Shown here one piece after another: positions 22,199-29,998 of a stretch of DNA of 47,369 bases; within the stretch, counting starts at the first letter, position 1, and each line of letters starts with the position of its first letter. Under the pieces are notes generated by a model. That model did no database searches and had not been told where the DNA came from. It saw only the letters and a list, made by a program, of their open reading frames with translations. The position numbers and the translations under genes were made by a program. The DNA comes from a virus, in IMG/VR virus record IMGVR_UViG_3300025009_000163, positions 1 to 47,369 of that record. One strand, 5' to 3'.

Positions 22199-23354
22199 CG
22201 TTACCCCATTTCATCAACTCATCCAGATCGGGTATTGGAGGCGTCATTTCTTGCATCGGTGTCTTGATAAACTCGTTGTTCACCATGCGGTTTACCACCT
22301 TCGGGAATTGCTCATACTTCGGGTCGATCATCAATTCGAGGATGAACGGAGATGAGCCTGTAAAATACGGGCTGTTGAGGAACAGCTCCACATCGGCGGC
22401 AGTGTAGGCTACGCTGGACTGGATCCCAAACGCATCCGCCAACCCGCCGTAGTCTGTGCCACGGTCTGCGATACGCGGCAGCGTCAGCCCGCTGTCCCTG
22501 TCACACGCCACATGGAAGCCGCCAAACCTGGCGTTCTGCATGTTGCGGATACTGGCATAACCGTTGTTGTTGTAGACGAAAAACTTGATCGGCAGGTTCA
22601 GGCGGCGTATTACCTCAAGCTCTTGCACGTTGAGCATAAAGCCGCCATCACCTGTTGCGCAAAGCGTGCGGTTTCCCCCTGCTAGGCACGCACCTATAGC
22701 CATGGGTATGTCAGCGCCCATCAGCCCCATCGTACCGGCGTTGACGAAGCGCTGCCCCCGTTTGATCTTGAAGGCTTGCAGAAACGTATTCGGAGCCGTG
22801 CCGGATGAGCCCATTGCGAGGATGTCGGTGGGTTGGGCGTGGTCACTGAGTAAACTGATAAAGCGGAACGGGTCGACAAACTTTGGGTTGTCCACGCCGT
22901 CCAGTTCAGGCCGGAAGCGGGCGTAGAGCGCACGGCACCAGGTGAGCCAGGCGGGGTCAACTGGATCGTTATTCTGTACCTTCAACTTTGATAAATTAAA
23001 TTTGCCTTTTAGAAATCTATCGGGCAATTTATCCAGTTCAGCCTGGTCAATGTCAAGAACAGACACAAGTCCGTTGGATACAAAGTTCTCGTAACTGAAC
23101 GCTACTTGCTGTTCGTCTAACCGCGCACCATAACAATACAAAACATCCGCCTTCTGCTGGATGATATTCGCAGCCCGCATACCCGACACGCCCGGTCTGC
23201 CGCAGAATACAGGGCTATCTTCGGGCACAAGATCCACAGCCGCCCACGTGGTCAGTACGGGGATGCGTAGTGAACATAAAAATTCAACGAGGACAGGGTT
23301 ACAACGGCAGCCATTACCTATGAGGATGACGGGGTTATACATTGAACACCACAT
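22191..23354 (-). CDS. YerE/acetolactate synthase-like ThDP enzyme, C-terminal subunit
   Basis: The up to 387-aa product (start at 23354, or MYNPVIL at 23342) carries the central domain (NPVILIGNGCRCNP...VLTTWAAVDLVPED) and the C-terminal thiamine-diphosphate domain. The latter has GDGGFMLN, ~25 residues and VYNNNGY, the GDG-x-NN metal/ThDP motif. The N-terminal PYR domain, with the catalytic Glu, is in a separate gene (23553-24080). In Yersinia the single-chain homologue YerE adds a two-carbon unit to a CDP-3,6-dideoxy-4-ketohexose. The other sugar genes here make that role more likely than amino-acid synthesis. Confidence 0.8.
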   Translation of the reverse strand: MWCSMYNPVILIGNGCRCNPVLVEFLCSLRIPVLTTWAAVDLVPEDSPVFCGRPGVSGMRAANIIQQKADVLYCYGARLDEQQVAFSYENFVSNGLVSVLDIDQAELDKLPDRFLKGKFNLSKLKVQNNDPVDPAWLTWCRALYARFRPELDGVDNPKFVDPFRFISLLSDHAQPTDILAMGSSGTAPNTFLQAFKIKRGQRFVNAGTMGLMGADIPMAIGACLAGGNRTLCATGDGGFMLNVQELEVIRRLNLPIKFFVYNNNGYASIRNMQNARFGGFHVACDRDSGLTLPRIADRGTDYGGLADAFGIQSSVAYTAADVELFLNSPYFTGSSPFILELMIDPKYEQFPKVVNRMVNNEFIKTPMQEMTPPIPDLDELMKWGNDD

Positions 23355-23556
23355 TTATGAGCGCTTCGAAGAATGTCCAACCTTGACCATAGCCAAACAA
23401 TAATGCTCTTAATTTTCGTAAGAATAAAGATTTCTCTCTGTCGTTTGGCATAGTCCACACAATAACCCTCACACCTTCTCTTGTAGGTTCTGATTCTCCG
23501 GGTAAGGGATCGCACTCATATTTCCATCGATAACATAATCTGTCAACAATTTTCAT
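23335..23556 (-). CDS. Small orphan protein inserted between the two ThDP-enzyme halves
   Basis: The 73-aa frame starts at ATG 23556, overlapping the stop of the N-terminal half (ATGA), and ends overlapping the start of the C-terminal half. It begins MKIVDRLCYRWKYECD, is aromatic-rich and more AT-rich than its neighbours. The C-terminus (GWTFFEALINVVFNV) is hydrophobic. It is not related to ThDP enzymes and no family was recognised. Confidence 0.65.
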   Translation of the reverse strand: MKIVDRLCYRWKYECDPLPGESEPTREGVRVIVWTMPNDREKSLFLRKLRALLFGYGQGWTFFEALINVVFNV

Positions 23557-24080
23557 TCCACCACCTCCCCCTGCACGTCGACAGGGATATCCAGCCAGCA
23601 GGGACCGGGGCGACCTTCCATGCACAACTGCGCCAGTTCGTGTATATCATCTCGCACGTCCTGACCGTTCATGTGGTTGCCAAAGATAAGCTGATATGCC
23701 CGCTTCGTGATCGGCTTCACCACAGGCACAATATTCACCGACTGAACACCGGATGTGCGTACCTTGTCGCTGAATTGACTCTTTGCTGTTTGTCCCGACA
23801 GGAAAAGTACCGGGAAGCTATCCGTCCATGCGGTAGCGCAGCCGGTAATAGCGTTTGTGGCTCCCGGTCCGCTCGTAACCAGCACCACGCCCAACTTGCC
23901 GCTTATCCCCGCATACCCGCAGGCCGCCAGCGCTGCTCCCTGTTCGTGAAGCATCGGCACATAGCGCAAGCCCGAGCGCCCCAGCGCGTCGACAAGGTGC
24001 ATCGCTCCGCCTCCGGGCAGCATAAACACGCAGTCGGTGTATTGCTTCAAGGTTTGCCAGACGGCGTCAGCTACTCGCAT
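23553..24080 (-). CDS. YerE/acetolactate synthase-like ThDP enzyme, N-terminal (PYR) subunit
   Basis: The 175-aa product is a complete PYR domain: GGGAMHLVDALG near residue 23, the catalytic Glu in MLHEQGAALAACGYA near 46, VTSGPGATNAITG near 68 and a terminal GPCWLDIPVDVQ. It ends exactly where the linker to the FAD-like central domain begins in full-length enzymes. Two chains could assemble into one active site, since ThDP sites form between PYR and PP domains anyway (established for the family). Confidence 0.8.
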   Translation of the reverse strand: MRVADAVWQTLKQYTDCVFMLPGGGAMHLVDALGRSGLRYVPMLHEQGAALAACGYAGISGKLGVVLVTSGPGATNAITGCATAWTDSFPVLFLSGQTAKSQFSDKVRTSGVQSVNIVPVVKPITKRAYQLIFGNHMNGQDVRDDIHELAQLCMEGRPGPCWLDIPVDVQGEVVE

Positions 24081-24342
24081 GGCTTATCTCCGTAAATTCT
24101 TTCGTTACATCAATATCATGTTTAACCCGGATCAAAAACATCCGAACGCCGCAATCAGGACAAACTAACGCAGGGTCAGTCGTCACCAAATAAGCTATGT
24201 CATCAAAGATATTGACACAAACAACAGTAATTTTTGCTTTAATTTCGACATCCCGAAAACATTGATTACAAACACCCTTGTATCCTCGGAGAACTAAAAT
24301 CGTTCCTATTTTCCATTCCTCAAACGGAATTATCTCGCTCAT
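24067..24342 (-). CDS. Small zinc-ribbon hypothetical protein, 91 aa
   Basis: The start overlaps the preceding radical SAM stop (ATGA). Two Cys pairs, CNQC near residue 25 and CPDC near 61, suggest a zinc ribbon. The first part (EEWKIGTILVLRGYKG) looks like a small beta barrel. The sequence is AT-richer than the flanking sugar genes. Function unknown; it is one of several small genes wedged between sugar enzymes. Confidence 0.65.
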   Translation of the reverse strand: MSEIIPFEEWKIGTILVLRGYKGVCNQCFRDVEIKAKITVVCVNIFDDIAYLVTTDPALVCPDCGVRMFLIRVKHDIDVTKEFTEISHASS

Positions 24343-25367
24343 CTCTCTCCCATCACCTGCTCGATAGGCGGCAGGTCATCCGTGCCCAGATGGGCATACT
24401 TGCGGTAAAAGCGTGCATCCTCACTCATGCGGCAGACGGGGTTTCGCTCGCCAAAGTAGCGCATGCCCTTCGCTATTATGTCCGTCAATGACGTATCGAA
24501 GATGTTGCCCAGCGACCAATACATCCACGGGCACGGCAGCACCTCACCCGAGGCGGTGATGCTGATGATGCGCTTGACGGCCGTGCAGCCCAAGTCCCGC
24601 CCGTAATTGGCGGTAGCATGGTCATAGCCGCCGTATTGCTTCAACAGCGCCTTGACCTTGCGGATGTCCTCAGGTGTGCATAGCTCATCGTACTGGTTGC
24701 GGAACTCACCCACCGGTTTGGCGTAGATGGCAGACACCGGCGCTCCCCTGTGGTGCATGTAGCGGATAAACGCCTCGAAGTCTCCCGACGTGACTCGACT
24801 GTGCCAGACCACTGTCGATACCTGGAGCTGCAGACCCGCCTCAAGCACGTTGTCGATAGCGTCCATTGCTTTTTTATGGCTTCCAGGTCTGCGCATTGCT
24901 TTGTCATGTTCTACCTCGTCCAGCCCTTCGATGGATATTTGCACCTTGTCGATGCCTAAGCGTTTGGCGCGCTCTGCGTTGGCTTTGGTGAACAGGAAGC
25001 CGTTGGTATCGAGCTGGATATGAAATCGGTCAGCACCAACTGCCTCAACAAGCTCATCGAAATCAGGGAAAGTAAGCGGTTCTCCGCCAGATAATCCCAT
25101 GTGGGCCAGTCCGTAAGCGTCAGCCTCATCGAACACGCGCTTGACGGTTGGGATGTCGAGTTTTCGCTCATACTGCCTCTCTCTCAGCCCGGCGATGCTG
25201 CAAAACGAACAGTGGAAATTACAGGTGTACTTGTATTGCAATTGGATCAGGGCGATGGACTTGCCCGCCGCAAGCTGGTCATCGAATTTGATGCACTTCT
25301 CGTATACGATAGGCTTCTTTGCCTTGAGCGTCTGCTGACTGGCGTGTTCTTCTGGTTTCAGGGTCAT
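24339..25367 (-). CDS. Radical SAM protein with SPASM-like C-terminus
   Basis: The 342-aa enzyme has CNFHCSFC near residue 50 (the CxxxCxxC [4Fe-4S] motif) and GLSGGEPL near 93 (SAM binding). QLDTNGF and VQISIEGLD follow on successive barrel strands. The C-terminal region (GCTAVKRIISITASGEVLPC...) with additional Cys fits an auxiliary-cluster domain. The substrate is unknown. In a sugar operon, radical SAM enzymes may epimerise, deoxygenate or oxidise an NDP-sugar (inference). It is coupled by ATGA to the methyltransferase upstream. Confidence 0.85.
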   Translation of the reverse strand: MTLKPEEHASQQTLKAKKPIVYEKCIKFDDQLAAGKSIALIQLQYKYTCNFHCSFCSIAGLRERQYERKLDIPTVKRVFDEADAYGLAHMGLSGGEPLTFPDFDELVEAVGADRFHIQLDTNGFLFTKANAERAKRLGIDKVQISIEGLDEVEHDKAMRRPGSHKKAMDAIDNVLEAGLQLQVSTVVWHSRVTSGDFEAFIRYMHHRGAPVSAIYAKPVGEFRNQYDELCTPEDIRKVKALLKQYGGYDHATANYGRDLGCTAVKRIISITASGEVLPCPWMYWSLGNIFDTSLTDIIAKGMRYFGERNPVCRMSEDARFYRKYAHLGTDDLPPIEQVMGER

Positions 25368-26377
25368 ATCTCAATTACCTCCGAGGTTATCCCCATCTCT
25401 TTGATGCGGTTGAGTAGGTTGCTCCGCTGCCCTTGCGCAACGATCACAATCGGCGCGCCGTTGGTGGGCGCCTGGACTATCGGCTTCCCGTTGTAGGTGT
25501 GCCCGATCATGGCGGGGTCGTTGTCGATGTAATCCAGCACTTTCAGGTCAACCTGTGCCAACACATGCCAGGTGATATCGCCCAGCCCCCACACATTGAC
25601 GGGGTAGTTGATCTGCTTCAGCGTCTCGATCTTGGCGTTGATGTGCCGCTCGATGTGATCCCGGCTCAGCCTGGCGGTGTTCATGCGCTTGAAGTACATG
25701 CGCAGGCACTCGGCGGTCTGGTTGCTGCGCACGTCGATATAACGCACACTGTCCACCAGCTCGAAGCCGTAACGGTCCATCAGGCGCAAATAGTCGATCA
25801 TGCGGAAATGGTTGATGTGCTTGGTATGGAAGTCCAGCATCGGCATACCCCAACGCAGGGCAATGCCGGTAGCGTCTGGACCGTCCACGATCAGCAGCCC
25901 GTCATAGTCCAGTGCGTCGCTGATCTTCAGCATGGTTTCGCTGATGTCGTAAACGTGTTCCAGTACATGCGATGCCAGCAGGATGTCGCAGGCGGGCACA
26001 GGCTCCCCGGCGTTGACGTTGTAGGCGTTGGGGAAGCCGTTGCGCTTGAGAAATTCACAGGCGATAGACTTACCGTCGTCGCCTGACCCGCCGAAGTCTA
26101 CAAAGCGTACATCGGGCGCTTCCTCTTGCACGATCTTGATGGCGATATTCTCCAGTCGTTCCACCACGTCGGCGGAGTTGATGCCGTAGCCGTAATAGTT
26201 GCGATAATAGTCGTTGTACATCAGTTGGTCAAACGCTCCATCCCCGTACAGCATCCCGCAGGTACAGCGGTGCCAGTCGATGCGCTGGGGTAGGGGCCAG
26301 CCGTCAGGCGTTTTGAACGGCATAGAGAACAGGACGTAGGGGTTGAACTTGGTACACACGGGACATTGACGGGTCAT
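25364..26377 (-). CDS. Sugar C-methyltransferase-like SAM enzyme (TcaB9/NovU type)
   Basis: The 337-aa product is tripartite. An N-terminal zinc-binding part has CPVC at residues 4-8 and CTCG near 38. A central class I methyltransferase follows (VRFVDFGGSGDDGKS for SAM; LLASHVLEHVYD). The C-terminal Rossmann-like domain reads VNVWGLGDITWHVLA...VLDYIDNDPAMIG. This domain order matches C-3 methyltransferases of deoxysugar pathways (NovU, TylC3, TcaB9), which methylate NDP-4-keto sugars. The protein is somewhat shorter than the ~400-aa family norm. Confidence 0.72.
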   Translation of the reverse strand: MTRQCPVCTKFNPYVLFSMPFKTPDGWPLPQRIDWHRCTCGMLYGDGAFDQLMYNDYYRNYYGYGINSADVVERLENIAIKIVQEEAPDVRFVDFGGSGDDGKSIACEFLKRNGFPNAYNVNAGEPVPACDILLASHVLEHVYDISETMLKISDALDYDGLLIVDGPDATGIALRWGMPMLDFHTKHINHFRMIDYLRLMDRYGFELVDSVRYIDVRSNQTAECLRMYFKRMNTARLSRDHIERHINAKIETLKQINYPVNVWGLGDITWHVLAQVDLKVLDYIDNDPAMIGHTYNGKPIVQAPTNGAPIVIVAQGQRSNLLNRIKEMGITSEVIEI

Positions 26378-26703
26378 AGATTGATCTCCAAATATTTCGA
26401 TGCGATCTTTCGCATATCTTCAAGATGTCGTGATTGTGCATCTGCTTCATGTTTTGACAATCCTTCCGGGCGAAATCCGGTTTGCCACAATTGATTGAAT
26501 AGATGTTGTATTGTTTCTTCGTATGCATCATTGATAAATAACGTTGGCTCAATTACCCCTGTAAAATCTACCGGTTTAACCTCAATAAATTCGGATGGTT
26601 TCGCAACATATTCTTTGCCGTTATAGTCAATTTTGCTTACCCAAAATTCAAAACCTCGCCTTGCGGGGTTTCTGTAAAGATTGATCCGTATATTTTTCAT
26701 CAT
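26374..26703 (-). CDS. Hypothetical protein, 109 aa
   Basis: The frame is coupled to both neighbours by start/stop overlaps (26703 ATGATG; 26374 ATGA). It begins with a beta-rich basic part (KNIRINLYRNPARRGFEFWV) and ends in a helical His/Glu-rich segment. It is AT-rich compared with the flanking radical SAM and methyltransferase genes. No family was recognised. Confidence 0.65.
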   Translation of the reverse strand: MMKNIRINLYRNPARRGFEFWVSKIDYNGKEYVAKPSEFIEVKPVDFTGVIEPTLFINDAYEETIQHLFNQLWQTGFRPEGLSKHEADAQSRHLEDMRKIASKYLEINL

Positions 26704-27695
26704 TTCATTTTCTCCAACATCTCAAAGCGGTGATCGTCCACGGCGTCGCATTTTGGCAGGCTGTCTCTATACTGGCAGTCCTTGCAAGCAGTATTCTCGA
26801 AGCGCCTGCCCTCCAGGTGCATAATCTGGAAGTCACGCCGTTTCTGGTTGTGCCACAGGTTGCGAAGGCTGTTCTCCATGACGTTACCGAGGTTGTGGAA
26901 GTTGCCCCACTCGGCGCAGCATACGTTGGTAACGCCGTCACTGCTCACGCTCATCATGTAGAACGGCAGTGGACAGACTAGCTTCTCGTTATTCGGTACG
27001 CCGTCATGGGTGCCGATGTCCTCCAGAAACATATCCTTGACCTCGGCAGCGCCCCAGCCGTGCAAGCCTTCCATAGCAACGGTATCAGTGATCGGCTCGA
27101 AGTCGGTGTAAAACTTTTCGATATCTGCATCGCTCATCTGGTAGCGGGCGATTTTGGCGTTGATGGTGAATTGGCGGCGACTGTCCTCATACAGCCGTTT
27201 GATGCCGTCAAGGTACTTTGGGTAGTCCACCCGAGTACCCACCACGTCAGGTATTTTGTCGGGGTCGCTGTGCGGTACACTGATACCGAGCATGTCCAGC
27301 GGAGCGGTTGCCAGGTCTGGATGCCTGCTGATGTACTCGCCGTTGGTCTTGCTGTATATCTTCTCGGTGACATCTGCATCACGCAGCAGTTTGACCAGAT
27401 CCACAAAGTCCTTACGCATCAGGGGGTCGCCATCTTTGTAGACGTTTACGATCCTCACCTTGCGGTCAAAGCCTTTCATGTCCTCAACGATCTTGCGGTA
27501 CATTGCCAGCGGCATGTGCCTCTGTTTGCGCCCGGCCTGCTGTAGCATGTCAGGGTTTCCGGTCGGGCAGTAGATGCAGTGAAAATTGCATGTGTTGGTT
27601 ATATCGAGGTACATCGTCCATGGTGTGCTCAGTGGCACAACTTCCCACAGTGGTACACGGTTCTTATCTGCTAGGTCTTTTGTCTGTATTCTCAT
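26700..27695 (-). CDS. Radical SAM/SPASM protein
   Basis: The 331-aa enzyme has CNFHCIYC near residue 36 for the SAM [4Fe-4S] cluster, then VNVYKDGDPL in place of GGEP. The C-terminal SPASM-like set is LVCPLPFYMMSVSSDGVTNV, CCAEWGN and CKDCQY. Start 27695 is chosen for the GGGAG site and TGATG overlap; an ATG at 27701 is also possible. Similar proteins occur in surface-polysaccharide clusters, but the reaction is not predictable. It is the second radical SAM enzyme of this operon. Confidence 0.85.
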   Translation of the reverse strand: MRIQTKDLADKNRVPLWEVVPLSTPWTMYLDITNTCNFHCIYCPTGNPDMLQQAGRKQRHMPLAMYRKIVEDMKGFDRKVRIVNVYKDGDPLMRKDFVDLVKLLRDADVTEKIYSKTNGEYISRHPDLATAPLDMLGISVPHSDPDKIPDVVGTRVDYPKYLDGIKRLYEDSRRQFTINAKIARYQMSDADIEKFYTDFEPITDTVAMEGLHGWGAAEVKDMFLEDIGTHDGVPNNEKLVCPLPFYMMSVSSDGVTNVCCAEWGNFHNLGNVMENSLRNLWHNQKRRDFQIMHLEGRRFENTACKDCQYRDSLPKCDAVDDHRFEMLEKMK

Positions 27696-28111
27696 CACCA
27701 CTCCCTAAAAGGATCAACGATAGACACGTAATTTTCTGTGCGGACGGCGGCAAGTGCGGCTTCGCAGATTGCGCGAGGGGCGGTTTTCGCTGTGGCATAG
27801 AAATGATTAACTTTATTCACACATGAGCATGATGGATAATAAACACCAAACTTGCCCTGTTGATCGGGTGGCCACTCCTTCACAATGACAAGGAACTTCA
27901 AATTCCGCATCCGCTCCACCACCTGCCAGGCTTGTGAGATGTCTTCCGAATACGATGGGGCGCTTTTGTGTCCTTTTACAGGCCCCCAATACAGCAATTC
28001 CCGCCCCGATGGGTCAAAGTAGTAGTGGGGCATTTCAATGCACTTAGCGCCAATGACCTCAACAGCCACAGCCTTATCTAGTTCTACATCCGTCATTTCA
28101 TTAATTTTCAT
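27695..28111 (-). CDS. Phage ABA-sandwich-type protein (paralogue of 39062-39436)
   Basis: The 138-aa product starts MKINEMTDVELDKAVAVEVI and has YSEDISQAWQVVERMRNL in the middle and APRAICEAALAAV at the end. This is the pattern of the phage ABA-sandwich family of unknown function. The gene at 39062-39436 has the same three signatures. GGAG sits four bases before ATG 28111. It is one of the small non-sugar genes inserted in the island. Confidence 0.72.
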   Translation of the reverse strand: MKINEMTDVELDKAVAVEVIGAKCIEMPHYYFDPSGRELLYWGPVKGHKSAPSYSEDISQAWQVVERMRNLKFLVIVKEWPPDQQGKFGVYYPSCSCVNKVNHFYATAKTAPRAICEAALAAVRTENYVSIVDPFREW

Positions 28112-28823
28112 AACTCTCCTTGACATATCGCTCTACGGCTTCTTCAAACGGCGTCCATACCTGGCAGCCCAATTCCATCTGTGCCCGCTCGATGTGCGGG
28201 ATGTAGTAGGGGCGCTGTTCACGGCGGGGCGGGAGAAATTGGATCTTCGGGCTGTGCGGGAAATAGCGCCTTATCTCAACCGCCATACGGATGATACTCA
28301 CGGGTAAGTCACTACCCACGTCAAAGATGCTGCAAGGGTCAGCGTCCCGTAATATCTTCCACATCCAGCGCCCCAGGTCTTGCCCGTACAGGTAGCTGCG
28401 CATGACCGAACCGTCGCCGTTGATGCAGATCGGCAGTCCGTCCACGCACGCACGCAGGAAGCGGGCCGGTGCCAGGTGCGGAGCAAGCCCACGCCCCACA
28501 AAGCTGAACAGGCGGGCGATGCGCACATCCAGCCCACTGGTCAGCAGTGCGTTCTCATCCCGGCGCTTGCCCTTGCCGTACTCGTCAGCCTGTAAGTCAT
28601 ATACCGCCCCTGATGATGCATACAGCACACGCGCATCGCTCTTGAGCGCGCACTCGATCACCTCATCAACAGGGATGGGGGCAAGGTGGACTATGGCGTC
28701 CCATTTCTGTTTGAGTGCGGCAGGATACGTTTTTGTGGAGGCAAAAGTAATATCCCCAACAGGCGGGTCGTTTGCCATCCACTGACCGACAAAGCCTGTG
28801 CCGCCGGTAACAAGTATTTTCAT
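28101..28823 (-). CDS. NAD(P)-dependent sugar epimerase/C4-reductase
   Basis: This 240-aa short-chain dehydrogenase of the extended family has GGTGFVG at residues 7-13 (Rossmann dinucleotide site). LYASSGAVYD supplies the catalytic Ser, and Y82-x3-K86 is the catalytic pair. It is shorter than typical epimerases. Placed after the E1 and 4,6-dehydratase genes it resembles the C4-ketoreductase that ends deoxysugar pathways (YerF- or AbeA-like role, inferred). The start overlaps the E1 stop (ATGA). Confidence 0.75.
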   Translation of the reverse strand: MKILVTGGTGFVGQWMANDPPVGDITFASTKTYPAALKQKWDAIVHLAPIPVDEVIECALKSDARVLYASSGAVYDLQADEYGKGKRRDENALLTSGLDVRIARLFSFVGRGLAPHLAPARFLRACVDGLPICINGDGSVMRSYLYGQDLGRWMWKILRDADPCSIFDVGSDLPVSIIRMAVEIRRYFPHSPKIQFLPPRREQRPYYIPHIERAQMELGCQVWTPFEEAVERYVKESYEN

Positions 28824-29998
28824 GCGTTATTCCTCACATACTCGTATATTTGGTCAATTGCGAAATTGAGATGCTGTTCTTCCAAGCCTGGCCACACCCC
28901 TATCCACAATCCCCGCTCGTGGATAATATCTGTGTTGGTCAATTCCTCGGCAAGCCGGAAGTCGCTCATGCTGAACGCCTTTTGCCGGATCAGGTTGCCG
29001 CCCATCATGGGACGGCTGCCCACGCCCTTGCTGTCGAGGTAGCGTGCTAACCCGTTGCGGTTGACGTTCTCACCGCACAGCAGGGCATACCCGAACCAAC
29101 TCACGGTGTGGTTGATGTTCTGCGCCGGGAGCGTAAACCAGCGTTCCAACCCCAGCTCATGCGCCCTTGATGCAAGGTGCATGTGGTTGGCTCTGCGGGT
29201 GGAGATAAAGTTTTCCAGCCGGTTCAGTTGTGCTACGCCGATAGCCGCTAATATGTCAGGCATTTTCAGGTTGTAGCCGGGGTAGCTGTAGCAATACTTG
29301 TGGTCATAGTCTCCATCAAACCTATGCCCACAGGCGTTATCCTGTCCCGGATCGCAGTAGCAGGAGCGCCCCCAATCACGCATCGATCTTATCTTGCGGG
29401 CATAGTTGGGGTTGTCGGTCAGCACCATCCCGCCTTCCCATGTCGTGATGTGATGGGCGCTGTAAAACGACAGGGTTGAGATATGCCCGAACGAACCTGT
29501 TCTGTGCCCGCCTATCTTGCTGCCGAGTCCATCACAGTTATCTTCGATGAGTATGATATTCCGCTCATCGCACAGCTTGCGTAGCCGGTCAGCCGGGAAC
29601 GGGTAGCCTAATGTATGCGCCAGCACAATGGCTTTCGTTTGGCGGGTGAGCGCCTTCTTGACCTGCTCGAAGGTTGGCACAAAGCCGTCCAGTGACACGT
29701 CGATGAATACCGGCTTTGCTCCACACTGGAGGATGGGCGCCAGCGTGGTGGGGAAGTTGAGCGCCGTGGTCAGCACCTCATCACCGGGGTTGAGTACCGC
29801 CGCACACACCAGCAGGTTGGCAGATGAGCCGCTGTTGACGGGGATGCCGTAGCGCATACCGAGATAGCTTGCCAGTATGCGCCCGAACTCGGCGGTGATA
29901 TGCCCGGATGACGAATTGCTCATCCAGTCCACGAGCGCACGCGAGGCGGCTTCCAGTTCTTCGATGCCGACGACTTTACCAGAGGGGAGGACTTTCAA
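28820..29998 (-). CDS. CDP-4-keto-6-deoxyglucose 3-dehydratase, E1 (RfbH/DdhC-like)
   Basis: The 392-aa protein of the DegT/DnrJ/EryC1 fold shows the two hallmarks of E1. The PLP-binding Lys is replaced by His (SFYSAHHITTWEGG, His182). A Cys cluster CYCDPGQDNACGHRF (Cys213, 215, 223) with a further Cys near 236 holds the [2Fe-2S] cluster. E1 removes the C3 hydroxyl of the 4-keto-6-deoxyhexose using PMP, and needs the flavoprotein reductase E3, which is not in this window. TTG 29998 overlaps the dehydratase stop (TTGA). Confidence 0.88.
   Translation of the reverse strand: MKVLPSGKVVGIEELEAASRALVDWMSNSSSGHITAEFGRILASYLGMRYGIPVNSGSSANLLVCAAVLNPGDEVLTTALNFPTTLAPILQCGAKPVFIDVSLDGFVPTFEQVKKALTRQTKAIVLAHTLGYPFPADRLRKLCDERNIILIEDNCDGLGSKIGGHRTGSFGHISTLSFYSAHHITTWEGGMVLTDNPNYARKIRSMRDWGRSCYCDPGQDNACGHRFDGDYDHKYCYSYPGYNLKMPDILAAIGVAQLNRLENFISTRRANHMHLASRAHELGLERWFTLPAQNINHTVSWFGYALLCGENVNRNGLARYLDSKGVGSRPMMGGNLIRQKAFSMSDFRLAEELTNTDIIHERGLWIGVWPGLEEQHLNFAIDQIYEYVRNNA

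Noticed and set aside
25433-26086. 217-codon plus-strand frame over the methyltransferase
   Set aside because: His/Val/Asp-rich antisense shadow without motifs.
28820-29998. Ordinary sugar aminotransferase (PLP-Lys type)
   Set aside because: The Lys position is His and a Cys cluster for an iron-sulphur centre is present, which points to the E1 dehydratase.
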